Shown here: in pieces, positions 24,686-33,888 of the stretch
How the letters are laid out: the number at the start of each line of letters is the position of its first letter
How positions within the stretch are numbered: position 1 is the stretch's first letter
NCBI GenBank assembly: GCA_017435865.1
Contig: JAFSEF010000077.1
Span: 1-50,761 of the forward strand
DNA from: Clostridia bacterium
GTDB taxonomy: Bacteria > Bacillota > Clostridia > Oscillospirales > Acutalibacteraceae
Length of the DNA: 50,761 bases
Direction: 5' to 3'
The notes under the pieces: model-generated
What the model saw: the letters and a program-made list of their open reading frames with translations, nothing else
Database searches by the model: none
Told to the model about the DNA's origin: nothing
Program-made: the position numbers and the translations under genes

Positions 24686-27600
24686 ATGCAAACGGTAAAA
24701 CCCGGCGTATTGAAACACATGATCAAACAGGTTGCGAAGTTTTTGTATCCGCAATCGGTATCCGTCCCCGTATGGCATGCTCACACGGGAAAACACATTG
24801 CACCGAACGAATTTACCCACAATGACGACACCGTCACCATGCATCTCGGTGACTGGTGGAACGCAGGCTACGACGATGTTCGCTGGTTTGCGGCGGACCT
24901 GTGTGTCCCCGAAAGCTTTGCAGGCAAAAAGGTGTATCTGCAGCTTGATTTCGGCGGTGAAGCGATTGTTCGCATTGACGGCAAAATCGTCGGTGCGGTC
25001 AGCTCCATGGATGCAGCTACATGGGTGCACAGAGACATTATTCTGCTGCCTGCCCTGCAAGCAGAACAGAAGTTGCACATTGAACTCGAAAATTCCGTCT
25101 GCTGCGGTGCATTCTGCGACCCTGCCATGGACGGTGCCAAAGACATCCCCATGCAGATGCGTTCGGCCTGCCTGAAAACGGTGGACGAAAGCACGGAAGA
25201 ATATTATTTCCTCGTCACCCGCGTTTATGATTCGCTGGAGCTTCTCAACGATGATGTTGTTCGCACCAAAGTGTACAACGCACTGGACGATTCGCTGCAT
25301 ATCCTCGATTTTGATTTTGACAACGAAACATTTTACCGCAGTGTGCCCAAAGCACTGCAGCAGCTCAAAGACGATCTTGCCGCCATCCGTGCACATTCCC
25401 CCGGTGATGTGATCCTGACAGGACACAGCCATCTGGATGTTGCATGGCTGTGGACGGTGCTTGAAATCACCCGCAAGACCGCAAGAACATTCTCCAACAA
25501 CCTTGCTCTCATGGACAAATATCCCGATTTTCGTTTTGCCCAGAGTCAGGCTGTGCTGTATGACTTTATGAAAAAGCATTACCCCGACATTTTTGAAAGG
25601 GTAAAAGAAAAAGTAAAAAGCGGACAATGGGCAATCACGGGCAACACATGGGTCGAAGCCGATACAAATCTCGCTTCGGGTGAATCGCTTGTCCGTCAGC
25701 TTCTGTTCGGCAGAAACTTCTTCCTCAAAGAATTCGGTGTCAGCTCGGATATTTACTGGCTGCCCGACTGCTTCGGTTTCACATGGGCTCTGCCGCAGGT
25801 CATCCGCCGTTCGGGTATGAAATATTTCATCACCGCCAAATTGCAGAACAACGACACGCAGCCGTTTCCGCATTCTGCATTCCGTTGGCGTGCACACAGC
25901 GGCGACGAGGTGCTTGCCTTTGTGCAGAATGTGCACTATGAGGGCGAAGCCGATCCGAACTACATTTACAACACCCACCACACCAACCGTCAGAAAGCAG
26001 AAACGGGTGTTTCGTTCGGTATGTTCGGCTACGGAGACGGTGGCGGCGGCTGTACCTATGACATGATCGAATCCTGCCGTGCAATACAGCAGATTCCCGG
26101 TATGCCGCACGTACGTCAGGAGCTGCCCGATGTCTTCTTCGGCAGAATGGAACAACACGCGGATGCGCTGCCCGTATGGGACGGTGAGCTGTATTACGAA
26201 AACCACCGCGGCACATTCACAAGCCAGGGCTTTGTCAAAAAGAACAACCGCAAGGGTGAAATTCTGCTTCGCAATGCGGAACTTGTCAGCACACTGGCAT
26301 CCCTTGCTGTCGCACACGGATATGAGCAGGAAAAACTCGAAGAAACATGGAAACTGCTTCTTATCAATCAGTTCCATGACATTTTACCCGGCACTTCCAT
26401 TCACGAAGTGTACGAAAACACCAAACGCGAATATGAAAAAATGAATACAGACGGCAATGCGTTGCTGAACGATGCTTTGCAAGCTCTTTGCAGCGGCATA
26501 CAGGCCGATGAAGGTGACACGGCGGTGTTCAATTTCCTGCCGTGGGAAGTAACACAGGAACTCACGGACGCTTACGGCAGCTTTACCGCAACGGTACCTG
26601 CCTGCGGATGGCGTGTGTATAAAATTGGTGAAAGACCCGACACCGCAAAGGGTGTCACCGCAAGCACAACGAAGCTCGAAAATGCATATCTTTGTGCACA
26701 ATTTGACGAAAACGGCCTGCTGACAAGCCTTTATGACAAAGAAAATGACCGCGAGCTGCTTTCTGCTCCCGAAGGCAATCTGATGACCGTATTCCAGGAC
26801 AAACCCATTCATGAAAGTGCATGGAACCTGGAACTCAACTACCGCAAAAAGAGTTGGGAACTGCGTAAAGCCGACAGTATCACGCTGATCGAAAACACAG
26901 AAAACAGAGCCGCACTGCACATTGTTCGCACATTCAACAAGAGCAGAATCGAACAGACAATTTCCCTTGGTGCTGCAGACCGTTTCCTGCATTTTGACAC
27001 CTATGCAGACTGGCAGGAAACCGAAAAAACACTCAAAGCAGCCTTCCCGCTTAACATCCGTTCACGCCGTGCAACCTATGAAATTGCCCACGGCAGTATG
27101 GAACAGCCGACCCACATGAACACCCTGTATGACCGTGCAAAGTTTGAAAACTGTGCACACAAATGGGTGGATCTCTCTGAGGGAGATTACGGTGTTTCGC
27201 TTCTCAACGACTGCAAATACGGTCACGACATCGAAAACAATCTGCTGCGTATTACGCTGCTGCGTTCCCCCAACTGCCCCGACCGCACATCCGACAAGGG
27301 AGAACACGAATTTTCCTACCGTCTGTATCCCCATGCAGGCACATGGCAGCAGGCACAAACCGTTGCCAAAGCAAACCTTTTCAACAATCCGCTTGTTCCT
27401 GTCCCGCTGCACAAAAATGACTGCAACACGCTGCCGCTAAGCTTTTCTTTTGTTTCGGTCAACAAAAAGAGCATCGTACTGGATGCCTGTAAGCAGGCCG
27501 AAGACGGAAACGGTTACATTCTGCGTTTTTATGAAGCACACGGCACAAGAGGAACGGTGCAGGTCAACCTCGGTTTCCCCGTGGCTGCGGTAACGGAATG

Positions 27601-27709
27601 CAACCTCATGGAAGACGGTGACACGGCCGTTGCGTTTGACAAAAACGGTTTTTCTTTCCGCTTCACCCCCAACGAAGTACGCACATTCCGCGTTCATTTT
27701 GAAAAATAA
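24686..27709 (+). CDS. GH38 alpha-mannosidase
   Basis: 1007 residues, a usual length for bacterial GH38. An N-terminal beta domain (to about 235) is followed by the catalytic domain: HLD metal ligands H249 and D251, and the nucleophile D361 within YWLPDCFGF; the C-terminal half is the beta-sandwich region. It removes alpha-linked mannose from N-glycans or oligosaccharides. No signal peptide, so it acts in the cytoplasm on imported sugars, fitting the GPH symporter gene just downstream. ATG 24686 has GGGAG 7 bases upstream. Confidence 0.93.
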   Translation: MQTVKPGVLKHMIKQVAKFLYPQSVSVPVWHAHTGKHIAPNEFTHNDDTVTMHLGDWWNAGYDDVRWFAADLCVPESFAGKKVYLQLDFGGEAIVRIDGKIVGAVSSMDAATWVHRDIILLPALQAEQKLHIELENSVCCGAFCDPAMDGAKDIPMQMRSACLKTVDESTEEYYFLVTRVYDSLELLNDDVVRTKVYNALDDSLHILDFDFDNETFYRSVPKALQQLKDDLAAIRAHSPGDVILTGHSHLDVAWLWTVLEITRKTARTFSNNLALMDKYPDFRFAQSQAVLYDFMKKHYPDIFERVKEKVKSGQWAITGNTWVEADTNLASGESLVRQLLFGRNFFLKEFGVSSDIYWLPDCFGFTWALPQVIRRSGMKYFITAKLQNNDTQPFPHSAFRWRAHSGDEVLAFVQNVHYEGEADPNYIYNTHHTNRQKAETGVSFGMFGYGDGGGGCTYDMIESCRAIQQIPGMPHVRQELPDVFFGRMEQHADALPVWDGELYYENHRGTFTSQGFVKKNNRKGEILLRNAELVSTLASLAVAHGYEQEKLEETWKLLLINQFHDILPGTSIHEVYENTKREYEKMNTDGNALLNDALQALCSGIQADEGDTAVFNFLPWEVTQELTDAYGSFTATVPACGWRVYKIGERPDTAKGVTASTTKLENAYLCAQFDENGLLTSLYDKENDRELLSAPEGNLMTVFQDKPIHESAWNLELNYRKKSWELRKADSITLIENTENRAALHIVRTFNKSRIEQTISLGAADRFLHFDTYADWQETEKTLKAAFPLNIRSRRATYEIAHGSMEQPTHMNTLYDRAKFENCAHKWVDLSEGDYGVSLLNDCKYGHDIENNLLRITLLRSPNCPDRTSDKGEHEFSYRLYPHAGTWQQAQTVAKANLFNNPLVPVPLHKNDCNTLPLSFSFVSVNKKSIVLDACKQAEDGNGYILRFYEAHGTRGTVQVNLGFPVAAVTECNLMEDGDTAVAFDKNGFSFRFTPNEVRTFRVHFEK

Positions 27710-27711
27710 AT

Positions 27712-27732
27712 CGGTTTACAAACCGCTTTTTT
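27712..27732 (+). terminator. Terminator of the mannosidase gene
   Basis: A 6-bp CGGTTT/AAACCG stem followed by CTTTTTTC, 2 bases after the stop. It overlaps the -35 of the next promoter. Confidence 0.65.
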
Positions 27733-27743
27733 CATGCTATACT
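27715..27743 (+). promoter_or_regulatory. Promoter of the GPH symporter gene
   Basis: TTTACA (27715-27720), 17-base spacer, TATACT (27738-27743). The -35 lies in the terminator stem, so read-through and initiation may interfere. Confidence 0.6.
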
Positions 27744-27776
27744 TCTTTTATGATTTTCTGAAAGGATGAAAAAACA

Positions 27777-29297
27777 ATGGCTAAAGAAAAAACAAAATCG
27801 CCGCGTCCCGGTTATGTTGTACCGAAAAAAGAACTCACAAACTTTGCATTCGGTGCCATGGGACAGGGTATGATTTATGCCATGATGTCCAGCTACATCA
27901 GTGACTATTATGTAAACATTCTGCAGCTGCCGATGATGTTTGTGCTGCTGCTGATGCTGCTTGCCCGTGTGTGGGATGCCATCAACGATCCGCTGATGGG
28001 CATTATCGCCGACCGCCGCGAACCCACCAAAATGGGTAAAATGAAAAAATACATTCTTTATGCCGCAGCCCCCATTGCGATTCTTTCGCTGCTGATGTAT
28101 GCAAGTCCCGACATGGAAACCAAACCTCTGATGATCTTTACCGCTTTTGTGTATGTTCTCTGGGGTATGAGTTACACCATGGCAGACGTTCCGTTCTGGA
28201 GTATCCCGAACTTCATGACACCCCATGCGGAAGAACGCGGCTATGTCATTTCCTTCACAAAGAACCTCAACGGTATCGGTTCTGCAATTCCCGAAGTGCT
28301 GTTCCTTGTTGCCGGTTTCACACTGCCCGCATTGCTCGGCACCACAGGTACGCAGTTTGAAAAACAGAAATATTTCATCATTGCCGCCGTCACGGTTGCA
28401 ATCGGCGTCGTGATGTATGTCAACTCCTATTTCCACATCAAAGAACGCATCATTCCGCCCGTCAAGGTCAGACAGCCGGGTGAACCGTCCGCACTGTCCC
28501 GCATTTTCAAGTGCAAACCGCTGATGCTTGTTGTTGCCATGGGTGTTCTCTCTTCGGGCAGATACCTTGTACAGGCAGCCGCCATCCACGTTGCTCGTTA
28601 CGCTTTTTACATCGGCCCCGAACTGACCGATGCCATGACCGAAGCCGAACGCAACGGCTACATTCAGGCAAGCATTTCGAGCGTCAAGACCATTTTCCAG
28701 GTCTGTGCCATCGTCGGTATGTTCGGTGCCATGCTGCTCATGCCCAAACTCATGCGTAAATTTGACTACAAGAAAATCGTTATCACAACCTGCCTTTTAG
28801 GCTTCGGTGCAAGCATCTGCACCACCCTTGTCGGCTGGTTCACAAACAATCTTTACATCTGCACCCCGTTCATTCTTATTTCCTGCATTCCGCTCGGTGT
28901 TCTCAACGTTGTTTCCAACGCCATGATCTGTGACTGTCTGGACTACATTGAGCTTGAAACAGGCTACCGCGACAACGGCTTCGGTTCTGCCTGCCAGGGA
29001 TTCGTCAACAAACTCGGCAACGCTCTTGCCACCTGCGGCATCATCATTATGTACATGGTCATCGATATTGACCCTGCACAGATGTATTCCAAGGATGCAA
29101 TCCTTACTGCAATGGATCTGACAAGAACACAGAACTTTGCCATGTTCTCGCTTGTTTCACTCATCCCCGGCATCAGCATGCTTCTTTGCTCCATTCCGAT
29201 GTTCTTCTATAAGATCTCCGGCAAAGAAAAGGAACGCATTGTCACCGAACTTGCAGCAAAAAGAGCAAAAGAAAGTGCAACTTCAACAAGCAAATAA
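27777..29297 (+). CDS. GPH-family (melibiose-type) sugar:cation symporter
   Basis: 506 residues with about 12 helices. Family landmarks: the loop after helix 2, RVWDAINDPLMG, followed by RREPTKMGKMKKY, and later DVPFWSIPNF, which together mark the GPH (glycoside-pentoside-hexuronide) transporters. Placed behind the mannosidase it likely imports mannosides or related glycosides; specificity is inferred. AAAGGATG lies before ATG. Confidence 0.88.
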   Translation: MAKEKTKSPRPGYVVPKKELTNFAFGAMGQGMIYAMMSSYISDYYVNILQLPMMFVLLLMLLARVWDAINDPLMGIIADRREPTKMGKMKKYILYAAAPIAILSLLMYASPDMETKPLMIFTAFVYVLWGMSYTMADVPFWSIPNFMTPHAEERGYVISFTKNLNGIGSAIPEVLFLVAGFTLPALLGTTGTQFEKQKYFIIAAVTVAIGVVMYVNSYFHIKERIIPPVKVRQPGEPSALSRIFKCKPLMLVVAMGVLSSGRYLVQAAAIHVARYAFYIGPELTDAMTEAERNGYIQASISSVKTIFQVCAIVGMFGAMLLMPKLMRKFDYKKIVITTCLLGFGASICTTLVGWFTNNLYICTPFILISCIPLGVLNVVSNAMICDCLDYIELETGYRDNGFGSACQGFVNKLGNALATCGIIIMYMVIDIDPAQMYSKDAILTAMDLTRTQNFAMFSLVSLIPGISMLLCSIPMFFYKISGKEKERIVTELAAKRAKESATSTSK

Positions 29298-29331
29298 ATA
29301 ACAAAAGCAACATAATAGTTCATTTTTGTTA

Positions 29332-29360
29332 TTGCATTCCTCTTTTGCTTGTGCTATAAT
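29332..29360 (+). promoter_or_regulatory. Strong promoter of the small peptide gene
   Basis: TTGCAT (29332-29337), 17-base spacer, TATAAT (29355-29360) with an upstream TGC (extended -10). One of the best promoter matches in the window. Confidence 0.78.
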
Positions 29361-29398
29361 TCAAGTGTAGAAAATAAAAAACAATGGAGGTTTTTACA

Positions 29399-29497
29399 AT
29401 GGATATCATTAATCAGTTTGTAGATTTCATCATGAGCATCATCGAAACCATCAAGCAGCTTGTTGCTGACATCCGTGCAAAGAACGACGCTGAATAA
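29399..29497 (+). CDS. 32-residue amphipathic peptide
   Basis: ATG at 29399, stop TAA at 29495-29497, and GGAGG 8 bases before the start. The peptide begins MDIINQFVDFIMSII and ends KNDAE. Isoleucines at 4, 11, 18 and 25 are spaced exactly seven apart, with F7, I14, L21 and V8, I15, V22 on the same face: a clean amphipathic helix. It has its own consensus promoter and terminator, so it is a separate transcription unit. It resembles phenol-soluble modulins or small membrane-acting peptides in style, not in recognised sequence; a coiled-coil peptide is the other option. Confidence 0.75.
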   Translation: MDIINQFVDFIMSIIETIKQLVADIRAKNDAE

Positions 29498-29512
29498 GCA
29501 AAAACAAAATAA

Positions 29513-29542
29513 AGAGTTACCGCTTGCGGTAACTCTTTTTTT
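29513..29542 (+). terminator. Terminator of the small peptide gene
   Basis: A 10-bp stem (29513-29522 with 29527-29536), loop CTTG, and a run of seven T. Confidence 0.88.
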
Positions 29543-29554
29543 GAGGTAAACGAC

Positions 29555-29854
29555 ATGAATGAAATTTTTGAAGCCGTCATGGTCATCTGTTTCGGTGCAT
29601 CCTGGCCGCTGAACCTTTACAAATCCGTAAAATCCAAGACAGCCAAAGGCAAAAGCCTGCTGTTTGAAGTGCTCATTGCAATCGGCTATGTCTGCGGAAT
29701 CATCGGCAAAATCTACTCTTTTACGGTTCTGGATGCACCTGTCACCTATCCGTTTGTCTTTTATATTCTGAACCTTGTCATGGTCAGTGCCGACATCATA
29801 CTGACTCTGCACAACCGCAAGCTCGACAAAGAAAAGGAGAACACAAATGCTTAA
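29555..29854 (+). CDS. PQ-loop/SemiSWEET-like membrane protein
   Basis: 99 residues with three hydrophobic segments. The N-terminal GASWPLNLYKSVKSKTAKG resembles the proline-containing loop of SemiSWEET/PQ-loop transporters, which work as dimers of three-helix units. Assignment is by pattern only. GAGG lies 8 bases before ATG. The frame overlaps the next gene by 8 bases. Confidence 0.65.
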   Translation: MNEIFEAVMVICFGASWPLNLYKSVKSKTAKGKSLLFEVLIAIGYVCGIIGKIYSFTVLDAPVTYPFVFYILNLVMVSADIILTLHNRKLDKEKENTNA

Positions 29855-30137
29855 ACATATCGTCTGTTTCAAGCTCAAGGACAACAGCCCCGAAAACTGC
29901 GAAAAAGCAAAAGAGGTCCTGCTTTCCATGCAGGGAAATGTAGAATTGCTGCGTGACATCCGCGTGGGTATCGATTTTCTGCATTCCGAACGCTCATACG
30001 ACCTGATTCTGGAAGTGGTACTCGATGACGAAGCAGCACTCGAAGCGTATCAGCAGCATCCGTATCACGTGCAGGTCGTCAAAAAGCATATGCACGCCGT
30101 ACGTGAAACATGTGTGGCAGTAGACTATCTCTTCTGA
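29847..30137 (+). CDS. Dabb family protein (stress-responsive alpha/beta barrel)
   Basis: 96 residues. MLKHIVCFKLKD at the start, the SYDLILEVVLDDEAALEAYQ middle and the HPYHVQVVKKH segment are typical of Dabb proteins, dimeric ferredoxin-like barrels of mostly unknown role. AAAGGAG lies upstream inside the preceding gene, so translation is coupled. Confidence 0.85.
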   Translation: MLKHIVCFKLKDNSPENCEKAKEVLLSMQGNVELLRDIRVGIDFLHSERSYDLILEVVLDDEAALEAYQQHPYHVQVVKKHMHAVRETCVAVDYLF

Positions 30138-30140
30138 AAA

Positions 30141-30177
30141 AACGGAAGTCAGACACAAGCGTCCGACTTCCGTTATT
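30141..30177. terminator. Convergent terminator
   Basis: A 10-bp stem AACGGAAGTC/GACTTCCGTT (30141-30150 with 30165-30174) plus a T-rich tail, 4 bases after the Dabb stop and just before the kinase stop. Confidence 0.75.
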
Positions 30178-30178
30178 T

Positions 30179-31015
30179 TTATTCGGCTTTTGTCAGCAGA
30201 TGCAGACATTTTTCAAATTTTACGGAGTACCAATGGTTTTCAAGGTCATCCATGGTGGCTTTGATGCACGCACAAGTGAAATCACACGCTTCGGCAGCAG
30301 CAGAAAGCAGATCTTTTCCGTTGAGGTATGCACCCGTAAATGTGCTTGCATACACATCCCCCGTGCCATGGATCGCAACGGGCAGTTTTTCGGTAAAGTA
30401 TTCACCGAATGCACCCGTTTCACTGTCATAGGTAGCACAACCGAGCTTGTTCTCATCGTAGCTGATGCCTGTCAGCACGACCTTTTTGGCACCCAGGCCT
30501 GCAAGACGCTGCAGCAGACCGAGCACATAGTCCTTGTCATAGCTTTCTTTGTATTCTTCACCGAGCATGAATGCGGCTTCGGTCAGATTGGGGACGATAA
30601 CATCCGCTTTTGCACACAGCTTTGCCATGGCAGCGGCAAATTCGGGAGTGAATCCCGTATACAGTTTTCCGTGGTCTGCCATGACGGGATCAATGACCAC
30701 GCACAGATCATCGGTTTTGAAAGTGTCGATCAGATTTTCAACAAAACCGAGCTGTTCAAAAGAACCGAGGTATCCTGTATAAATGCCGTCGAGTACGATA
30801 TTTTCCTTTTTCCAGTGGGCTGCGATTTTGGGAAGTTCTTCCGTCAGGTCGCAGAATGTGTAGCCCGTAAAACCTGCCGTGTGAGTGGACAGAACTGCGG
30901 TCGGAACACTTGCCACTTCAATGCCCATTGCCGAAAGAACAGGCAATGCAACCGTGAGAGAGCATTTGCCGATACAGGAGATATCATGCACGGCAGCACA
31001 GCGTTTCATTTTCAT
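30179..31015 (-). CDS. pdxY: Pyridoxal/pyridoxamine kinase
   Basis: 278 residues of the ribokinase-like fold, with the PdxY pattern: AVHDISCIGKCSLT at the N-terminus, DPVMADHGK, and the ATP/anion-hole motif GTGDVYAS near residue 230. It phosphorylates B6 vitamers to PLP or PMP. ATG 31015 follows GGGAGG. It is divergent from a MocR-type regulator, the usual arrangement for PLP-sensing control of B6 salvage. The exact vitamer preference is not readable. Confidence 0.86.
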   Translation of the reverse strand: MKMKRCAAVHDISCIGKCSLTVALPVLSAMGIEVASVPTAVLSTHTAGFTGYTFCDLTEELPKIAAHWKKENIVLDGIYTGYLGSFEQLGFVENLIDTFKTDDLCVVIDPVMADHGKLYTGFTPEFAAAMAKLCAKADVIVPNLTEAAFMLGEEYKESYDKDYVLGLLQRLAGLGAKKVVLTGISYDENKLGCATYDSETGAFGEYFTEKLPVAIHGTGDVYASTFTGAYLNGKDLLSAAAEACDFTCACIKATMDDLENHWYSVKFEKCLHLLTKAE

Positions 31016-31054
31016 ATTATTTTCCTCCCGGACTTGTTTTCTTTTCAATAACAG

Positions 31055-31083
31055 GTTATACTATACACAAAAACTGTTCACAA
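31055..31083 (-). promoter_or_regulatory. Promoter of the pdxY-like gene
   Basis: Reading minus: TTGTGA (31083-31078), 17-base spacer, TATAAC (31060-31055). It lies in the intergenic region shared with the MocR gene, where the regulator would bind. Confidence 0.5.
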
Positions 31084-31134
31084 ATAAATACACAGAATCA
31101 GAATATTTTTCATGTACAGTTTGGAGAAAGTGCC

Positions 31135-32256
31135 ATGAATGAAGCTCTTTTTGACAACAAAGAAAAGAAATTGTATATGCAGTTGTATTCCCATTATAAG
31201 ACACTGATCATCAGCGGTCAGATTCCTCCGGGAGCAAAACTGCCGTCCATCCGCCGCTGTGCACAGGAATACGGCATCAGCCGCACGACGGTGGAAACCG
31301 CCTATCTGCAACTTGCCGCCGAAGGCTACGCAGAAGCACATCCGCAAAGCGGTTACTATGTATGTGAAGCTGATTTTTCAGCCTTGCAACCGCAGGAACT
31401 GCAGTTCACCGCGGATGAAACCTATCCGCAGGCTGAGTTTTCTTCCGATGTCACGTCTTCCGATTTTGACTTCACACTCTGGCAGCGATACTTAAAAAGC
31501 GTGCTGCACAACTCCGAACGACTCATCGGTTACGGGCATCCGCAGGGGGAACCGGAGCTGCGTTCTGCCGTGTGCGATTATATCGTAGCGAGTCGCGAAG
31601 TGGCCTGCACACCGTGGCAGATCGTCATCGGTGCAGGTACACAAAGCCTGCTGCATTTGCTGTATGCACTGTGCGGACAACCGAAAAATGTTGCCATCAT
31701 CGGACCGCTTTTCAAGCAGGGACAAGCCGTGTTTGAGGATCATGCCGCCAAGGTACATCATTTTGAAAAACTGCCGCAGAATCTGTCGGTGCTGACAGAA
31801 AAAGAAATCGGACTTATTTATCTCTTTCCGTCCCACATGACACCCGACGGCGGTGTGCTTCCCGTCGGTGAACGCACAAGACTGCTGCGTTTTGCAACCG
31901 CAAACAATATTTTCATTGCCGAAGATGACTATGACGGCGACCTGCTGACAGGCTACCGTGCACCGTCTTTACAGGGACTTGACGGCGGCAACCGCGTGAC
32001 ATATCTGGGAACATTTTCAAAGTTGCTGCTGCCGGGCATCCGCATCAGCTTCATGGTGCTGCCGCAGTCGCTGTTGTCCGTATACATCCAAAGAGCCTCC
32101 CTGTATAACCAGACCGCATCCAAACTCGAACAACTCGCACTGAGTGCATTCATCCGCGACGGCAGACTTGCAAAGCAGGTCAGACGTACCAGAAGAAACA
32201 ACGCAAGAAAGAACCGCAATGCAACTCCAACCGATACAATCATACGCAATAACTAA
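31135..32256 (+). CDS. MocR/PdxR-type regulator, C-terminally truncated
   Basis: 373 residues. A GntR winged helix (about 10-78, PSIRRCAQEYGISRTTVETAY) is fused to a fold-type I aminotransferase domain with GTQSLLHLL (168-176), AEDDYDGDL (262-270) and the PLP lysine K296 in TFSKLLLPG. MocR proteins are normally near 460-480 residues; here the C-terminal small domain is missing after about residue 350 and the tail is an unrelated RNNARKNRN segment. It may be a damaged gene or a shortened but working regulator. A second frame near 32190 reads YQKK, which suggests a frameshift. Confidence 0.8.
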   Translation: MNEALFDNKEKKLYMQLYSHYKTLIISGQIPPGAKLPSIRRCAQEYGISRTTVETAYLQLAAEGYAEAHPQSGYYVCEADFSALQPQELQFTADETYPQAEFSSDVTSSDFDFTLWQRYLKSVLHNSERLIGYGHPQGEPELRSAVCDYIVASREVACTPWQIVIGAGTQSLLHLLYALCGQPKNVAIIGPLFKQGQAVFEDHAAKVHHFEKLPQNLSVLTEKEIGLIYLFPSHMTPDGGVLPVGERTRLLRFATANNIFIAEDDYDGDLLTGYRAPSLQGLDGGNRVTYLGTFSKLLLPGIRISFMVLPQSLLSVYIQRASLYNQTASKLEQLALSAFIRDGRLAKQVRRTRRNNARKNRNATPTDTIIRNN

Positions 32257-32298
32257 AAAGAAACTCTGTTTTCTTTTATTATTTTTCAAAACTGTCGA

Positions 32299-32327
32299 TT
32301 GACTTACCCGAAAAGAGTGGTTATAAT
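32299..32327 (+). promoter_or_regulatory. Promoter of guaB
   Basis: TTGACT (32299-32304), 17-base spacer, TATAAT (32322-32327). Confidence 0.8.
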
Positions 32328-32365
32328 ATAAGTTAACATTAATATGATGACAGGAGGCAACAACA

Positions 32366-33868
32366 TTGGCACATTACTACACCGAACCTTCCCGCACTTT
32401 CAGCGAATATCTTCTTATTCCCGGTTATACAAGTGAAACCTGCATCCCCGCAAACGTTTCGCTGCGTACTCCGCTTGTCAAATTCAAAAAAGGGGAAGAA
32501 CCCGCAATCTCTCTGAATATTCCCATGACATCTGCCATCATGCAGTCTGTTTCCAATGACACACTTGCAATTGCACTTGCAAAAGAAGGCGGTATGTCTT
32601 TTATTTACGGCTCACAATCCATTGAGGACGAAGCAGCCATGGTCGCAAGAGTCAAGAACTACAAGGCAGGCTTTGTCGTCAGCGATTCCAACCTGACACC
32701 CGACAACACCCTTGCTGATGTTCTGAACCTGTTTGAACTGACCCGTCATTCCACTGTTGCCGTCACCGAAAACGGCGAAGCCAACGGCAAGCTGCTGGGT
32801 GTTGTCACAAGCCGTGACTACCGTGTCAGCCGCATGGATCCCGAAACCAAGGTCAACGATTTCATGACTCCCATTGACAAACTCATCATAGCTCCCCTGA
32901 ACACCACACTCAAGGAAGCAAACGACATCATCTGGGCACACAAGCTCAATTCTCTTCCCATCGTCGATGACAACGGCAATCTTGTGTACTTCGTATTCCG
33001 CAAGGACTATGCAAGCCACAAAGAAAATCCCAACGAAATGCTCGACAGCAACAAGCGTTTCATGGTCGGTGCCGGTATCAACACAAAAGACTATGAAGAA
33101 CGCGTTCCTGCTCTCGTAGAAGCCGGCGCAGACGTACTGTGCATCGACTCCTCCGAAGGCTACTCCATCTGGCAGAAGCGTACCATCGATTTCATCCGCG
33201 AAAAATACGGCGACTCCGTCAAAGTCGGTGCAGGTAATGTTGTTGACGCTGACGGTTTCCGTTTCCTTGCCGATGCAGGTGCCGACTTCATCAAGATCGG
33301 TATCGGCGGCGGTTCCATCTGTATCACCCGTGAGCAGAAGGGTATCGGCCGCGGTCAGGCAACAGCCGTCATCGAAGTTGCCGCTGCAAGAGATAAGTAT
33401 TTTGAAGAAACAGGCGTTTACATTCCGCTTTGTTCTGACGGCGGTATCGTTCACGACTACCACATGACCCTTGCCCTTGCAATGGGTGCTGACTTCATGA
33501 TGCTCGGCAGATACTTTGCACGTTTCGACGAAAGCCCGACAAACAAGCTCATCGTAAACGGTCAGTATGTGAAGGAATACTGGGGTGAAGGCTCCAACCG
33601 TGCCCGCAACTGGCAGCGTTATGATCTCGGCGGCAAAACAACCCTTTCGTTTGAAGAAGGCGTTGATTCCTACGTCACCTACGCAGGTTCTCTTCGCGAC
33701 AACGTCGCAAAGAGCCTTTACAAAGTAAAATCCACCATGTGCAACTGCGGTGTCACATCCATTGCCGATCTGCAGAGAGATGCAAAGATCACACTCGTTT
33801 CCGCAACCAGCATCGTCGAAGGCGGCTACCATGACGTTACACTGAAGAACGCAAGCGCATCCAGATAA
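32366..33868 (+). CDS. guaB: IMP dehydrogenase
   Basis: 500 residues. It oxidises IMP to XMP with NAD+, the first committed step of GMP synthesis. An IMPDH barrel is interrupted by a CBS-pair regulatory module (about 115-220). The catalytic loop [18 protein letters not shown] carries the active-site cysteine, and the phosphate-binding CSDGGIVHD follows. The start is TTG at 32366, 8 bases after AGGAGG; no ATG fits. Gene fhs follows after 20 bases, and N10-formyl-THF is used in purine synthesis, so the pair makes metabolic sense. Confidence 0.93.
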   Translation: MAHYYTEPSRTFSEYLLIPGYTSETCIPANVSLRTPLVKFKKGEEPAISLNIPMTSAIMQSVSNDTLAIALAKEGGMSFIYGSQSIEDEAAMVARVKNYKAGFVVSDSNLTPDNTLADVLNLFELTRHSTVAVTENGEANGKLLGVVTSRDYRVSRMDPETKVNDFMTPIDKLIIAPLNTTLKEANDIIWAHKLNSLPIVDDNGNLVYFVFRKDYASHKENPNEMLDSNKRFMVGAGINTKDYEERVPALVEAGADVLCIDSSEGYSIWQKRTIDFIREKYGDSVKVGAGNVVDADGFRFLADAGADFIKIGIGGGSICITREQKGIGRGQATAVIEVAAARDKYFEETGVYIPLCSDGGIVHDYHMTLALAMGADFMMLGRYFARFDESPTNKLIVNGQYVKEYWGEGSNRARNWQRYDLGGKTTLSFEEGVDSYVTYAGSLRDNVAKSLYKVKSTMCNCGVTSIADLQRDAKITLVSATSIVEGGYHDVTLKNASASR

Positions 33869-33888
33869 AAAAAACGGAGGTTGATTCG

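Noticed and set aside
24617-26377. 586-codon minus frame opposite the mannosidase
   Set aside because: Antisense shadow of a clear GH38 gene.
32253-32277. Terminator after the MocR gene
   Set aside because: The AAAAGAAAC/GTTTTCTTTT pairing is weak, A/T only and has a bulge; not listed as a feature.
32281-32365. Purine riboswitch upstream of guaB
   Set aside because: The leader between promoter and TTG start is only about 30 bases, too short for a purine aptamer.
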